The notes beneath the pieces were generated by a model, which saw only the letters and a list, made by a program, of their open reading frames with translations, was not told where the DNA came from and did not search any database. The position numbers and the translations under genes are program-made. A DNA stretch of 64,000 nt from Rhodothermales bacterium (GTDB lineage Bacteria; Bacteroidota; Rhodothermia; Rhodothermales; Bin80): the NCBI GenBank assembly GCA_022821385.1, contig JAJEDR010000057.1:1-64000 (forward strand), given 5' to 3'. Within the stretch, counting starts at the first letter, position 1, and each line of letters begins with the position of its first letter. Shown piece after piece: positions 49,391 through 59,025 of the stretch.

Positions 49391-49900
49391 ATCCTAGCAA
49401 TGTCAGCATTTTTTCCAAAGGTTTCAGTGATTTCATTTTATGCTTGATGGGATCCGACTCCGCCGGGATCAATGACCGCAATCCCTTTGAAGCGAATTAT
49501 TCTATGACCTATTGATCCAGTATCTGTATCTCGTCCTCCCCCAGTATCTTAAACGCGATGCCAAGCTGAATTCAATTTTGGAGGAATTGATGAAGTTGAA
49601 AGTTGGAGGCACAACCGCCGATTATTGACTGGGTGCAAGAGTGCCTTTCCGAGAACACTAGTGCATTGAGCTTGTGTCAAGCATCGTGTGACCGCGGGTA
49701 ACTCCCTGGGAGTCACCCTGTATCTTATGACCACCTGATGCTTACTTGACTATACTATCTGGCGGACGACTGGTTTGACTCGAATCCCGCTGGAGTTCGC
49801 ATCCAAGTGATTCAGCATCTGTGGACAGACTGCCCCAGATAGTTATTGAAAACTATACCGAGAATTTTAATCTGTTTGTATGTGCTGCCAGCTAATGTAG
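49391..49900. other. Intergenic region with a stem-loop
   Basis: About 510 bases between two convergent genes. A hairpin with a 10-bp stem and one mismatch (gggtaactcc, loop ctg, ggagtcaccc; 49696-49718) lies midway and could be a bidirectional terminator, although no long T run follows. No gene is supported. Confidence 0.4.
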
Positions 49901-52900
49901 TTACTCCCGGATCGGCGGTGCACCAGTTGCTTCAAGTGCACTGGTAAGTGCCGGGATCATGTCCTGTTCAAAGGCAGCCAGAGCAGCTTCCAGTTCTTCA
50001 AGCTGCGCGCTTCCAGTTTCTAGTGATTGCCTGTGCAGTTCAGTTGGTCCGTAAGTCGTGCGTAGGCCGCTCTGCCCAACTGAGAGTCTAGACATCACGG
50101 AAGGTGCATTACGCTCACCTGCTGCACCTTTTGCCCTGTAGCCGCTCAGATCCAGCTGGATGTTCAGGAGGGTTGTGCGTGCAGCATGCAACTCCGTGGT
50201 CAAATCGGCTGAAGGATTCGGGGCACGCAAGTGTGCAGTTTGCATGGCGTCCACCAAATCAATGTGATCTGTAAGTGATCCTGACAGGAGGCTGACACGC
50301 TGCATGAGCGAAGCAGCCCTGGTTCTGTACTCGGCGATCTCACTGGGGGTACTACCGGCAAGAGCAGGGGTACGTAGCAGTTCAACCTGAAATGTAACGG
50401 GAGCGGACAGGACAGATTCCACACCATCACTGACGCGTACCAGCGTGGCAGTATAGCTGCCCGGGGTAGCGAGATAGCCGCCTTGGCCAAATCCTCCACC
50501 GGAGGAACCCGGTGTGATTACGGCGGAAGAAGGGTATCTCAGATTCCAGGTGACCCGGTGCATGCCCTTTGAGGCGCTTCCGGCAACCCGCCCGGCAACC
50601 TGTCCAGATTCATCACGAACAATCACGTAGACTTTATCGGCAACCTCGTTGCGTTCGGCTTCGAGTGCATCCCATCCTGGGAAGGGGATGTCATTTTCAC
50701 CGGCCTCTTTCTCCCTTTCTTTACGGGCTTGTTTAAGTGTTGTCGGGCTTTCGCGGAGGTAATAGGTGAATGTTGCTCCGAAGGGTGGATTGGGAGCGGC
50801 AAAGTAGTCTGTGCCCTGCGATCCTCCCGCAACATCGCGCTCCACATATAGCTTGGCAGTACGTGGTGTAAACAGGTGTGCCTCATTGGAGAGCAACTCT
50901 GCACTGACATCACGAAGCGGGGTATAGTCATCGAGCACAAAGAACCCACGGCCAAAGGAGGCCCCTACAACATCGTTCTCCCGTCGTTGGATCGTAATGT
51001 CACGGAATGAGATCGTCGCATCAGACGCAACTTTGATCCATTCCATCCCACCATCAACGGTAAAGTATATTCCGAATTCAGTGGCGGTGAAGAGCAGATT
51101 CGGGTTAACATGGTCCTGCACAATACGCCAAATGAGTGTTCGATCAGGTAGATTTCCGGTGATTGAAGTCCAGGAATGCCCGCGGTCATTGCTCTTGACC
51201 AAATAAGGAGATAAATCCCCGAACTTATGGTTGTCCAGTGCCGCATAGACGACGTCAACGTTGTGGAGGTCTGCGTAAAGGTTGTTAACAAACGCGGTTG
51301 CCGGAATACCATCAATGCTGCCGACTTCCATCGTTCGCCATGTTTCGCCGTCGTCTTCAGTAACCTGGATCAGTCCATCGTCGGTTCCTGCATACAGTAG
51401 ACCGGCTTGAAGCGGGGATTCCGCGAGAGACGTAATTGTGTTGTAAACCGACATGGCGTTGAAGTCCCATGGGTTATCGTAGCTCTGTACACGCCCCATG
51501 ATGGGAAGAGAGATACGCTCCTGGTCACGAGTCAAGTCCCCAGAGATAGCAGTCCAGCTGTCGCCCCGGTTCATTGATTTCCAGACACGGTAGGATGCAA
51601 AGTAGAGCGTGGTTGGAGAGTGTGGACTCACAACAATCGGTGCATCCCAGTTGTAGCGTTCAAATTTTTCACCGGGCCCGGCCTGGGGTTGTATCAAGGT
51701 TTGCTCTCCCGTGATGAGATCCACGCGATTTATACGCCCCTGCTGTGCCTCAGCATAGATGATATCCGGGTTTCCAGGTTCGGTGGCGGATTGATGACCG
51801 TCCGCACCTAGTGTCTTGAACCAGTCAGCATTGCGTATGCCGTGGCGATTATCTGTGCGGGATGGTCCACCGTGCGAACCGTTGTCCTGTGTACCGCCAA
51901 ATATGCGATAGAATGGTTCTGAATCGTCAACTGCAACCTTGTAGTATTGGGTGATCGGCAGGTTGCTGATAAAACGCCAGGATTCCGTGCCGTCAAAGGT
52001 CTCAAAAAGTCCGCCGTCCGTGCCCATGAGGATGTAGTCTGGATCATCCGCACGGAATGCAATTGCATGGTTATCTGAGTGCTTATCACTTTCACTCATG
52101 CGATAAAACGTACGACCATGATCATGGGATACTTGTGTGCGCACATCCATGAGATAGATGGTTCCTTCTCTGTGTGGTGAGGCATAGAGTTCCTGATAGT
52201 AGTGGGGACCGGTTGCACCGCTTACCGTATCAGACATTTTTTTCCAGGATGCTCCACGATCACTGGACATAAAGATTCCACCTGTTGTTAGATCAAGCTC
52301 AATTGCCGCATAAATGATGTCAGGGTTTTGGGGTGATATTGCGAGTCCAATCTTGCCCAGATTTGAATTGGGTATACCACGCGTCAGAGCTGTCCAGGTA
52401 AGTCCTCCATCAGTGCTTTTGTGCAGTCCACTACCCGGGCCGCCTCCCATGTAAGCAGCCACGTTGCGGTGACGCTGCCATGTAGCTGCATAGAGTACGG
52501 CGGGATCACGTGGATCAATCACTACATCAGTTACCCCTACCCATTCATCGTCTCCCAACGTTCGCTCCCATGAATCGCCGCCGTCAACGCTCATGTAGAG
52601 TCCACGCTCACCGCCGCTATTCCACAGTGGGCCCTGTGCGGCTACCCAGATCACATCGCTATTGTCAGGATGAACAATGATACGGGAGATGTGCTCGGAC
52701 TCTTTGAGTCCCATATTCTTCCATGTCTTTCCTCCGTCGTCACTGCGGTAAATGCCATCACCGTAGGCTACATGGCGTCCACCTACATTTTCACCAGTGC
52801 CGACCCAAACCGTGTGGGGGTTACGGGGGTCAAGCGTTAGTGCCCCAATTGAGTAGGAAGCCTGGCCGTCAAACAGGGACTCCCATGTCGTGCCGGCATT

Positions 52901-53128
52901 GATGGTCTTCCATACGCCTCCGCTTCCTACAGCGACGTACCACACGTTATCATCGTCGGGGTGCATTGCGATGTCCGCAAGGCGTCCAGAAGTGAAGGCG
53001 GGGCCCACATTGCGTAGCTTCAGAGCCGAAAAATTGGTCTCACTGATCAAGTTATCCTGTGCTGACGCAGGCAATGCGATTAACAGCACAAGGGCCGTGA
53101 GTACACGAAGGGCGTAAGTCATTTTCAT
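49901..53128 (-). CDS. Secreted VPS10/sortilin-like beta-propeller protein
   Basis: A protein of about 1075 residues with a signal peptide (LRVLTALVLLIALPASAQ) when started at 53128; ATGs at 53152 and 53122 are alternatives. The body is a large beta-propeller rich in Asp-box/BNR motifs: SDDGGKTW, SVDGGDSW, STDGGLTW, SSDRGASW and SNDRGHSW. Repeats such as VWVGTGENVGGRHVAYGDGI and GTDDGLIQVTEDDGETW mark the VPS10/sortilin-like subgroup, common in Bacteroidota and Rhodothermota. The C-terminal 250 residues hold a carbohydrate-binding-like beta region and a helical tail. Enzymatic activity is not established. It is a housekeeping-style secreted protein sitting between defence-type genes. Confidence 0.85.
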   Translation of the reverse strand: MKMTYALRVLTALVLLIALPASAQDNLISETNFSALKLRNVGPAFTSGRLADIAMHPDDDNVWYVAVGSGGVWKTINAGTTWESLFDGQASYSIGALTLDPRNPHTVWVGTGENVGGRHVAYGDGIYRSDDGGKTWKNMGLKESEHISRIIVHPDNSDVIWVAAQGPLWNSGGERGLYMSVDGGDSWERTLGDDEWVGVTDVVIDPRDPAVLYAATWQRHRNVAAYMGGGPGSGLHKSTDGGLTWTALTRGIPNSNLGKIGLAISPQNPDIIYAAIELDLTTGGIFMSSDRGASWKKMSDTVSGATGPHYYQELYASPHREGTIYLMDVRTQVSHDHGRTFYRMSESDKHSDNHAIAFRADDPDYILMGTDGGLFETFDGTESWRFISNLPITQYYKVAVDDSEPFYRIFGGTQDNGSHGGPSRTDNRHGIRNADWFKTLGADGHQSATEPGNPDIIYAEAQQGRINRVDLITGEQTLIQPQAGPGEKFERYNWDAPIVVSPHSPTTLYFASYRVWKSMNRGDSWTAISGDLTRDQERISLPIMGRVQSYDNPWDFNAMSVYNTITSLAESPLQAGLLYAGTDDGLIQVTEDDGETWRTMEVGSIDGIPATAFVNNLYADLHNVDVVYAALDNHKFGDLSPYLVKSNDRGHSWTSITGNLPDRTLIWRIVQDHVNPNLLFTATEFGIYFTVDGGMEWIKVASDATISFRDITIQRRENDVVGASFGRGFFVLDDYTPLRDVSAELLSNEAHLFTPRTAKLYVERDVAGGSQGTDYFAAPNPPFGATFTYYLRESPTTLKQARKEREKEAGENDIPFPGWDALEAERNEVADKVYVIVRDESGQVAGRVAGSASKGMHRVTWNLRYPSSAVITPGSSGGGFGQGGYLATPGSYTATLVRVSDGVESVLSAPVTFQVELLRTPALAGSTPSEIAEYRTRAASLMQRVSLLSGSLTDHIDLVDAMQTAHLRAPNPSADLTTELHAARTTLLNIQLDLSGYRAKGAAGERNAPSVMSRLSVGQSGLRTTYGPTELHRQSLETGSAQLEELEAALAAFEQDMIPALTSALEATGAPPIRE

Positions 53129-53448
53129 AGATTCGGTTTGCGTAAATCCCATTAAAGATAGGTCATATCCTTGTATCTGAACGTGATTGTGTGCGGATGA
53201 AAGATATGTCGGTTTGGGATTAATCCGATTGATCTGACGAGAATGCCTGACCACAAGTATATGATTAACGGATAAGTAACATTGTGGGACAGCAGTTTGA
53301 AATTAGTGCCTTTTAAAGGATACTTAGGCGAAGACGCGGAACCCCCAAGCTAATACTTTCCTCAAGGAAAAAAATGTTTAGTTGGCGCTCAAACCCAATA
53401 GCAGCTTCTTGATGGTCTTACGTCTCCCCGCAATTTCACAGAGCTCAG
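53129..53448. other. Intergenic region between the TIR and VPS10-like genes
   Basis: About 320 bases with no supported gene. It contains the leader of the VPS10-like gene; in-frame upstream ATGs exist at 53152 and 53254 but lead into sequence without signal-peptide character. Confidence 0.4.
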
Positions 53449-54234
53449 TCAAATGCACGGGTTGCGCCAATCGAGGTACTGTAGGCCTGGCCCCGGCGGT
53501 GGAGGGGGCTTCGTGTAATGGCAGACTCGGCAGTAGTAGTGCAGTATATCCTTGCCACTCCGGTTCATGGGAAAGCCCGCGTATACATCCCTGTCACACT
53601 TGGGACATGCTTTTCCGTATTCCAACTCGGATTCGCCAATATGGTAAGCGCAGGCCTCGCATTGCCAAGCGGGGCCGTATCCATCGGTATCATATCCTAC
53701 AAAGGTGCCGTCGCGCCCACAGTAAGGACAGGTTTTTATTTCTCCATCAATGTAGTTGATGACATCTACACTATTGGCCAAATCCGTTTCCGGTAAATCG
53801 GAGGCCTTACCTGTGGCGGGACGTTGTTCCAGTTTATCCGCGATCGCCTCCGCGAGGTCTATGGATTTGTACTCAGCGGCCCTTAGATAGAATAAATCCT
53901 CCGGGAGACCCGGGACCTCGGTGCCATCAAAACGAACGGGAAGAATATATTCGCGGTGTTCTTTAATCATGCGACACAAGGCATGTTGCCTTTCGTGGCG
54001 GGGCCATGCCTTATTGACATATTCTTTCGAAATGAACATCACGACATACTCGGATTGCTGCGCAAATATGAAATCGAAATGTTCAACCAAGCTCCTTCCC
54101 CACAGCTTGACTTCTTCAAAACGGTCATAGAAAACAGAGATTCCGCGAGCTTGGAGATGCATAGCCACATCCTCAACATAGTCCCGCTGCTCACCGGCGA
54201 AGGTCAAGGCTACTTGGTATTCGTGGTTATTCAT
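53449..54234 (-). CDS. TIR-domain protein with C-terminal zinc ribbons
   Basis: A 261-residue protein. Residues 1-135 form a bacterial TIR domain: YQVALTFAGEQRDYVEDVAM, ISVFYDRFEEVKLWG, SEYVVMFISKEYV and KAWPRHERQHAL, in which the glutamate after the tryptophan fits the NADase catalytic position, then REYILPVRFDGTEVPGL. After a linker there are two zinc-ribbon units with CPYC/CEAC and CPKC/CRVC pairs. TIR proteins in bacteria commonly deplete NAD or make cyclic ADP-ribose signals in antiphage abortive defence. The zinc ribbons may sense a nucleic acid or protein trigger. The neighbouring GmrSD-like gene lies 241 bases upstream on the same strand. Function is inferred. Confidence 0.85.
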   Translation of the reverse strand: MNNHEYQVALTFAGEQRDYVEDVAMHLQARGISVFYDRFEEVKLWGRSLVEHFDFIFAQQSEYVVMFISKEYVNKAWPRHERQHALCRMIKEHREYILPVRFDGTEVPGLPEDLFYLRAAEYKSIDLAEAIADKLEQRPATGKASDLPETDLANSVDVINYIDGEIKTCPYCGRDGTFVGYDTDGYGPAWQCEACAYHIGESELEYGKACPKCDRDVYAGFPMNRSGKDILHYYCRVCHYTKPPPPPGPGLQYLDWRNPCI

Positions 54235-54475
54235 CAGTTAGAGGACTTCACCTTGTAGTAATTGTATTCGATGGGAATGAGTGATAGTTCATCAAGAATA
54301 ACCAGACATCTACGAGCGGAACTACGGGACGAGGGAGGATACTTGTATATATATCGTTTGAATCCGGCCTTAAGCCTCCTGTACATTTGGACTTTGCTTG
54401 CACGGAAAGTAGTGGATCTTGCCCAACCTGGAAGAGAACATTAAGCATCCATCACTTTGCCTGGAAAGCCAAACA

Positions 54476-56167
54476 TTAACAGGTTAATTCCCAGTTTTCC
54501 TCAAGCACATCTAAAAGCTTCTTTTGCCTATTGGCTAAGTGCTCCGGCGTCCATTCAGAACTGTGGAGTACTTGAGTAGTCAGCGCATATGATGAAACGC
54601 CGCCGTTGCCGGAGAAATAAACGTTTTTCTTTCTTTCGAAATCATAATTCTGTGCTCTGGAATTTCTTCGACGATTGAGCGGGACAAGATTGGCAAGTTT
54701 ATGAACCCAATCCTTCCTAGATTGCTCATCCGGCCAGACCGACTCCCACTCACTGTCTGGAGCCACGGTTTGAGGCAGTACGTGTTCTATGGTCAAAATG
54801 TTCGGATCATAGGATGCGGCACCGTCGGAAAGAAAGGTGTCTAGCCGCAGAATAAGATAATTCCGTCGTCTAGGCATAAGTTCATAAATATCCCCTCTCA
54901 AAGCGGCCCGCATTCTTTCTTTTTCCTCATCGGTTAGCTCCACAGCTTGCACGGGCAACTCAAAATTGTGCTTTCTCTCTATAGCTTTGATAACCTCACT
55001 ATAGCGTTCGATACGTTTGTTAACATACAAGGCACATATGTGCATATAGGCCGCCAGTCTTTCTAACCTTCTGAAGAACCAAGCAACATATTCGGGATTG
55101 TTTCTGTTTTCTGATAAAAACAAAATGGCGGCAGGAATCCAGTCCGAGTTGTCTATCCGATTTAACCATCGAAGATAAGTATTGACTTCTTCCGAATGGG
55201 ATGTCGCCGCATAGTTACGATTCCAAACGGTTGCCAAGGCACCTGAAAATGGTTCCAATACTTTACTTATCAATTCCTTCGGTTTTCCTACTTTGCTCAG
55301 AACATGAGCCCTAAACTCTTCGAGCAAGGATCTTTTCGCCTTTTCCTTCGCATATATCATCCTCACGTAGGAGAACAGATCGTTAAAACCGCTTCGATCA
55401 AGTTCGACTTCCATATCTTCCCAGCGCTGACTGTATTCCTCCCTTTCTTCTCCGGTGCTCAGTTGTCCGATGATTTTAGCCTTGATGATATCGGTCGGCT
55501 GAAGGTCCAGACCTCTGCTGTTCATGACGGAAAAAACGCGGAACGCCGACTGCTGGCTAGGCGTCGATACGACAACCAGAAAACAGCGCTGCAATAGAAA
55601 CTTAGTAAATTCTGTTGTTCGCTGGAGATCGTTTCTCAGATGCTTCAATTTATCCTGCAGGTAAAGCTTGCTAATTTTCTGGATATTTATTTGCGCCTCG
55701 TTATCAAGACTTTTTTCATCCAAGTCTAGCAGATCATCAAAATTCAATCCTTGAACATACTTGAGAAAAAATTCTTGGTCCCGGTCCCTGAGAGTCAAGC
55801 GCGGCTTGGGTTTTAGTCCCGCGAATTCATTACCAGGTTCCTTTATGTATTGACACAACATGTTCCGTTGTTCCCCTTCAAATATTGAAGCCAAAGCGGA
55901 TATGAGAATGGTCAAAGTGGTTAATCTCTGCTGACCATCTATTACCTCCGAGTTAGGTTGGGATTCCTGCTTAATAAGAACTATGCTGCCAAGGAAATAT
56001 CCTTCCTCGGATTCAGACTTGTAAAAGCCAAAAAGGTCGTCAAAAAGCTCCAACGCCTGATCTACTGTCCACGAATATGGACGCTGGTAACGGGGAATCT
56101 TGTATTCAAAATCAGAACTGAATATTTTCGCCAATTTGTATTCAGCACCGCTAATTAATTTGCTCAT
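54476..56167 (-). CDS. GmrSD-like DUF262/DUF1524 protein (type IV restriction-like)
   Basis: A 563-residue protein with an N-terminal DUF262 domain (YKIPRYQRPYSW, then VIDGQQRLTTLTILISALAS, the ParB/NTPase-like DGQQR motif) and a C-terminal DUF1524 His-Me-finger nuclease domain (LTIEHVLPQ, then KLANLVPLNRRRNSRAQNYD). Single-chain GmrSD/BrxU-type enzymes restrict DNA with modified bases, typically glucosylated or hydroxymethylated cytosine. Both catalytic regions look intact. Length (about 560) is normal. A TAnnTTTG-like -7 element lies 42 bases upstream. The modified-DNA target is inferred from the family. Confidence 0.9.
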   Translation of the reverse strand: MSKLISGAEYKLAKIFSSDFEYKIPRYQRPYSWTVDQALELFDDLFGFYKSESEEGYFLGSIVLIKQESQPNSEVIDGQQRLTTLTILISALASIFEGEQRNMLCQYIKEPGNEFAGLKPKPRLTLRDRDQEFFLKYVQGLNFDDLLDLDEKSLDNEAQINIQKISKLYLQDKLKHLRNDLQRTTEFTKFLLQRCFLVVVSTPSQQSAFRVFSVMNSRGLDLQPTDIIKAKIIGQLSTGEEREEYSQRWEDMEVELDRSGFNDLFSYVRMIYAKEKAKRSLLEEFRAHVLSKVGKPKELISKVLEPFSGALATVWNRNYAATSHSEEVNTYLRWLNRIDNSDWIPAAILFLSENRNNPEYVAWFFRRLERLAAYMHICALYVNKRIERYSEVIKAIERKHNFELPVQAVELTDEEKERMRAALRGDIYELMPRRRNYLILRLDTFLSDGAASYDPNILTIEHVLPQTVAPDSEWESVWPDEQSRKDWVHKLANLVPLNRRRNSRAQNYDFERKKNVYFSGNGGVSSYALTTQVLHSSEWTPEHLANRQKKLLDVLEENWELTC

Positions 56168-56208
56168 TGTTGCTCCCTTTCAGGTCACGCTGAAAAAGCT
56201 AAGACTCC

Positions 56209-56216
56209 CAAATATA
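56209..56216 (-). promoter_or_regulatory. Possible -7 element for the GmrSD-like gene
   Basis: On the minus strand this reads TATATTTG, a full match to the Bacteroidota TAnnTTTG -7 consensus, 42 bases before the ATG at 56167. No good TTTG -33 element was found at the right spacing, so this is only a partial promoter match. Confidence 0.35.
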
Positions 56217-56555
56217 GCCTATGTTGTGAAAATTTTTTGTGCGAATTCCGAAATCAGAATAGAGACTCACACAAGGCTAAACCCGACTCTATCAATTTTT
56301 TCCTGTGTGTACCCAGTGTCAAAAACCAGATAAACAAAAGCTTCTTTGCCCGGCCGCGTATTCCGATCGGGCTGGACCTCATGGTCGGAATATGCAGACA
56401 GTCCTAAACGATCCGCAAGGGATAATCTAGAAGCGGTATGAATGGGCAAATTGCGACCTAGGCGTGAATACCTCACAGGGGATTACTCTAGTGCACAGCA
56501 TACCACGTAAGGCACATGTACGTACGGTAATGACTTGGCTACAATGAATTAAGCT

Positions 56556-56927
56556 GTGCAAGGGATGGAGGTAGGCCCTCCAATCGCTGAACGGGTGGGG
56601 GAAGTAAACCACCCGCAGCTCCGGCAATTAAGAGGCGTCGCGGTGAGCGAGTAGGGAAAGGCTGGCGTAGGAACCTGTCAGGTGTTCATCGTAGAGTCGA
56701 ATGAGAATGAATCACGGAAGACGTGTCGAAAAGAGTTATATGACGGTCAAAACCGGCGTAGTATATTAATCAAAGGACGAGGTCGGCGGGCGCCTGTTTA
56801 CTGGCCAACCGGCCTTCGGCATTTACAAGACGGGATTGCAGTCTGACCCCTGTATGGAACATAGGAACCTGTCGGAGTGATTTTACCATTTCGTTTCAGT
56901 TTGTAGTACGGAGTAAGCCTGCGGCTA
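56556..56927 (+). mobile_element. 5' fragment of a group II intron (domains I-III)
   Basis: From a GTGCA 5' end at 56556, the sequence carries stretches that I recognise as conserved in bacterial group II intron ribozymes: ggaggtaggccctcc, cgctgaacgggtggg, taggaacctgtcagg, gagtcgaatgagaatg, aatcacggaagacgtgtcg, agagttatatgacggtc, gtagtatattaatcaaagg and ccctgtatggaacataggaa. These correspond to the 5' half (domain I to III). No reverse transcriptase frame and no domain V/VI follow; the sequence runs into the 3' end of the nitrilase gene. The element is therefore truncated and cannot move on its own. Recognition is by memory of related introns, not by a covariance search. Confidence 0.65.
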
Positions 56928-57740
56928 TTAAAGGCGTCGATGGTGGAGGCAGGGCAGGCGTTCGCGCAGTTGGTCCTGGTAAGTGAAGTTCATGTCACTG
57001 CTGATTACACACGCTCGGTCTGGAGCTTGTGCGAGAATCTGTCCCCAGGGATCAATGATGACGGAGTGCCCAAAGCTTTCACGCCCGGCATTGTGACGAC
57101 CAAACTGGGCAGGAGCAATCACGTAGGCAAGATTCTCAATTGCACGAGCCCGCAACAGTTCCAGCCAGTGATACGCTCCGGTCCTCCATGTGAAGGCCGA
57201 GGGTACAAAGAGAACCCGTGCACCGCGTTTCACCAGCACCCGATAAAGTTCTGGAAAGCGCAGATCGTAACAGATACTGAGTCCCATAGTGGCCCCGAAT
57301 GCATTGAAGGTGACGGGATCTTTCCCCGCTGCGATGTATCTGGATTCTACAAATGAATGAGCGTCGTCTAATTGGATGTCGAACAAATGAATTTTATCAT
57401 AGCGTGCGATAATTAGGCCTTCGGGTCCAAAAACCAGGCATGTGTTGGTAACCCTGTCATTGGCCGCAAGCGGAACAGTACCCCCCACGATGTAGATAGA
57501 GTTTACGCGAGCCAATTCCCGCAGCAATTGCACTGCAGGTCCGTCTTCGAGATTTTCGAGGGCGTGGATCTTATTGCCCTCTCGATCCAGGTATGAAAAG
57601 TTCTCGGGAAGAGCCACTAGTTGTGAGCCGAGTTGCACAGCGTTCTCAATCAACAGCTTTGCCTGTTTCAGGTTGGCGTCAATGTCCTGGCTTGAGCAGA
57701 GTTGGATAGCCGCTACGTGTACGGTGTGTGGATTGATCAT
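56928..57740 (-). CDS. Carbon-nitrogen hydrolase (Nit1/Nit2-like amidase)
   Basis: A 270-residue nitrilase-superfamily enzyme with all three catalytic residues visible: Glu in VALPENFSYLD, Lys in ARYDKIHLFDI, and Cys in GLSICYDLRFPELYR. The RYDKIHLFDI and SAFTWRTGAYHWLELLRARA blocks place it in the Nit1/Nit2 branch, whose members repair deaminated glutathione or hydrolyse omega-amides of keto acids. Length is normal. The stop lies immediately beside the truncated group II intron, but the RERLPCLHHRR tail is typical of the family end, so the gene seems complete. Confidence 0.92.
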   Translation of the reverse strand: MINPHTVHVAAIQLCSSQDIDANLKQAKLLIENAVQLGSQLVALPENFSYLDREGNKIHALENLEDGPAVQLLRELARVNSIYIVGGTVPLAANDRVTNTCLVFGPEGLIIARYDKIHLFDIQLDDAHSFVESRYIAAGKDPVTFNAFGATMGLSICYDLRFPELYRVLVKRGARVLFVPSAFTWRTGAYHWLELLRARAIENLAYVIAPAQFGRHNAGRESFGHSVIIDPWGQILAQAPDRACVISSDMNFTYQDQLRERLPCLHHRRL

Positions 57741-57803
57741 CGGATAAAAGGGGAATTAGTAGCGTATCATACGACATATCTAACCAGATGCCTCCTAAAA
57801 TTG

Positions 57804-58676
57804 ATGCGCACTCTAATTACAGCATTATTCGCCGTTCTTTGCCTGTTTGGCTGCAATATGGAGCAGGAGTCCGCCTATAACGGCTCTGAATCCAATAGGC
57901 TCACTGCTGGGGCAGAGGCACGGCTCTCGGCCACGGAAGGGGGGCAGATGGTACTCCGCGCAATTGAGGCACATGGGGGATTGGAGGCCTGGCACAATGC
58001 GGAGACCAGTTCCTATATCTGGGGTTTCGCGGGAGGTATGCGGTCCAGTTTGGTAGCCCACAACCGCACTCGACAGATATATCACGATATTTTGGCCTTC
58101 GCAGATGAAGAAGTGCAAGGCCGTGTTCAAATGGCCTGGGATGGTTCAGAGGCCTGGGTTTATCCAGATTCGCTGATGAATTCGGTGAATCCGAGATTTA
58201 TGGCAACGACAGGGTACTACTTTCAATCCATTCCATTTGTCCTGGCAGATTCGGGGCTTCATTACGAGGCACTTGCTCCGGCGCTTCTGGATAGTGTAGA
58301 GCATCAGATAGTACGGGTAACATTCGGGGACGGCATAGGTGATGCATATGGTGATCACTACACGCTTTACATTCACCCGGAAACGTATATGGTGAGTGCC
58401 CTCCGATACCGATCAACCTTTGGTCGAGGGCGCCCTACCATTGACGAGAATATGCGGGAAACTCTACTGTACTACAAAGATTACGTGACGGTTGACGGCT
58501 TGATTACCCCGACTCAGTTTGAAGGCTACGGATTTTCCGAGGGTACCCGGGGAGACCAGTACTATAGTGCAGAATCCAGTGAACACTCTTTTTCTGCGCC
58601 TTTTGATGCGACCCGTCTGGTAATGCCTGATGGGGGGCGCGTCCAACCACCGCCACCAGCAGCCAGCGAGCAGTAG
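57804..58676 (+). CDS. Outer-membrane/periplasmic lipoprotein, hypothetical
   Basis: A 290-residue lipoprotein. Start at 57804 gives a signal peptide (RTLITALFAVLCLFGC) with the acylated cysteine followed by NMEQES. The mature domain begins with VLRAIEAHGGLEAWHNAETS, a pattern seen in LolA-fold-like families in Bacteroidota (an alpha-helix with HGG...W, then long beta strands such as HYTLYIHPETYMVSALRYRS). Function unknown; a lipid- or lipoprotein-binding role is possible by fold resemblance only. It is divergent from the amidase gene across about 60 bases. Confidence 0.7.
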   Translation: MRTLITALFAVLCLFGCNMEQESAYNGSESNRLTAGAEARLSATEGGQMVLRAIEAHGGLEAWHNAETSSYIWGFAGGMRSSLVAHNRTRQIYHDILAFADEEVQGRVQMAWDGSEAWVYPDSLMNSVNPRFMATTGYYFQSIPFVLADSGLHYEALAPALLDSVEHQIVRVTFGDGIGDAYGDHYTLYIHPETYMVSALRYRSTFGRGRPTIDENMRETLLYYKDYVTVDGLITPTQFEGYGFSEGTRGDQYYSAESSEHSFSAPFDATRLVMPDGGRVQPPPPAASEQ

Positions 58677-59025
58677 CTGTATAGGCTCCTCAGGACGGGA
58701 ATATGAAACAATAGAGGTAGTGATCACATGACTGTTCTCATGTGACCTCTAGCGGGGCAGGTTGTTTTTGTTCAATGCTGTTCGGAATGGGAGTGGCCTA
58801 GCCATTCCGAATGCTGCCAAGTCCGATTGTAGAGAGGGTGTTGTTCTCCTGGTATACTTGTACCGCTCGTAGTAGTCGGGGCACCCATGTAGGGTACTGC
58901 ACATGTTTGGGATGCGGTCATTACGAACAATGGTTCATATAGAGTCTGCCGAATAATATTTCTAAGGAATTACTAACTTCAATATAGTGTGTTAACTTAA
59001 CGGGGCATCAACCAATCTTTGAATC
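58677..59025. other. Intergenic region, no supported gene
   Basis: About 350 bases between two plus-strand genes. It probably holds the promoter for the Gfo/Idh/MocA gene; no exact consensus element was seen. Confidence 0.4.

Noticed and set aside
49741-49800. tRNA-like string (ggtttgactcgaatcccgc)
   Set aside because: It resembles a T-arm, but no acceptor stem, D-arm or anticodon arm can be drawn around it.
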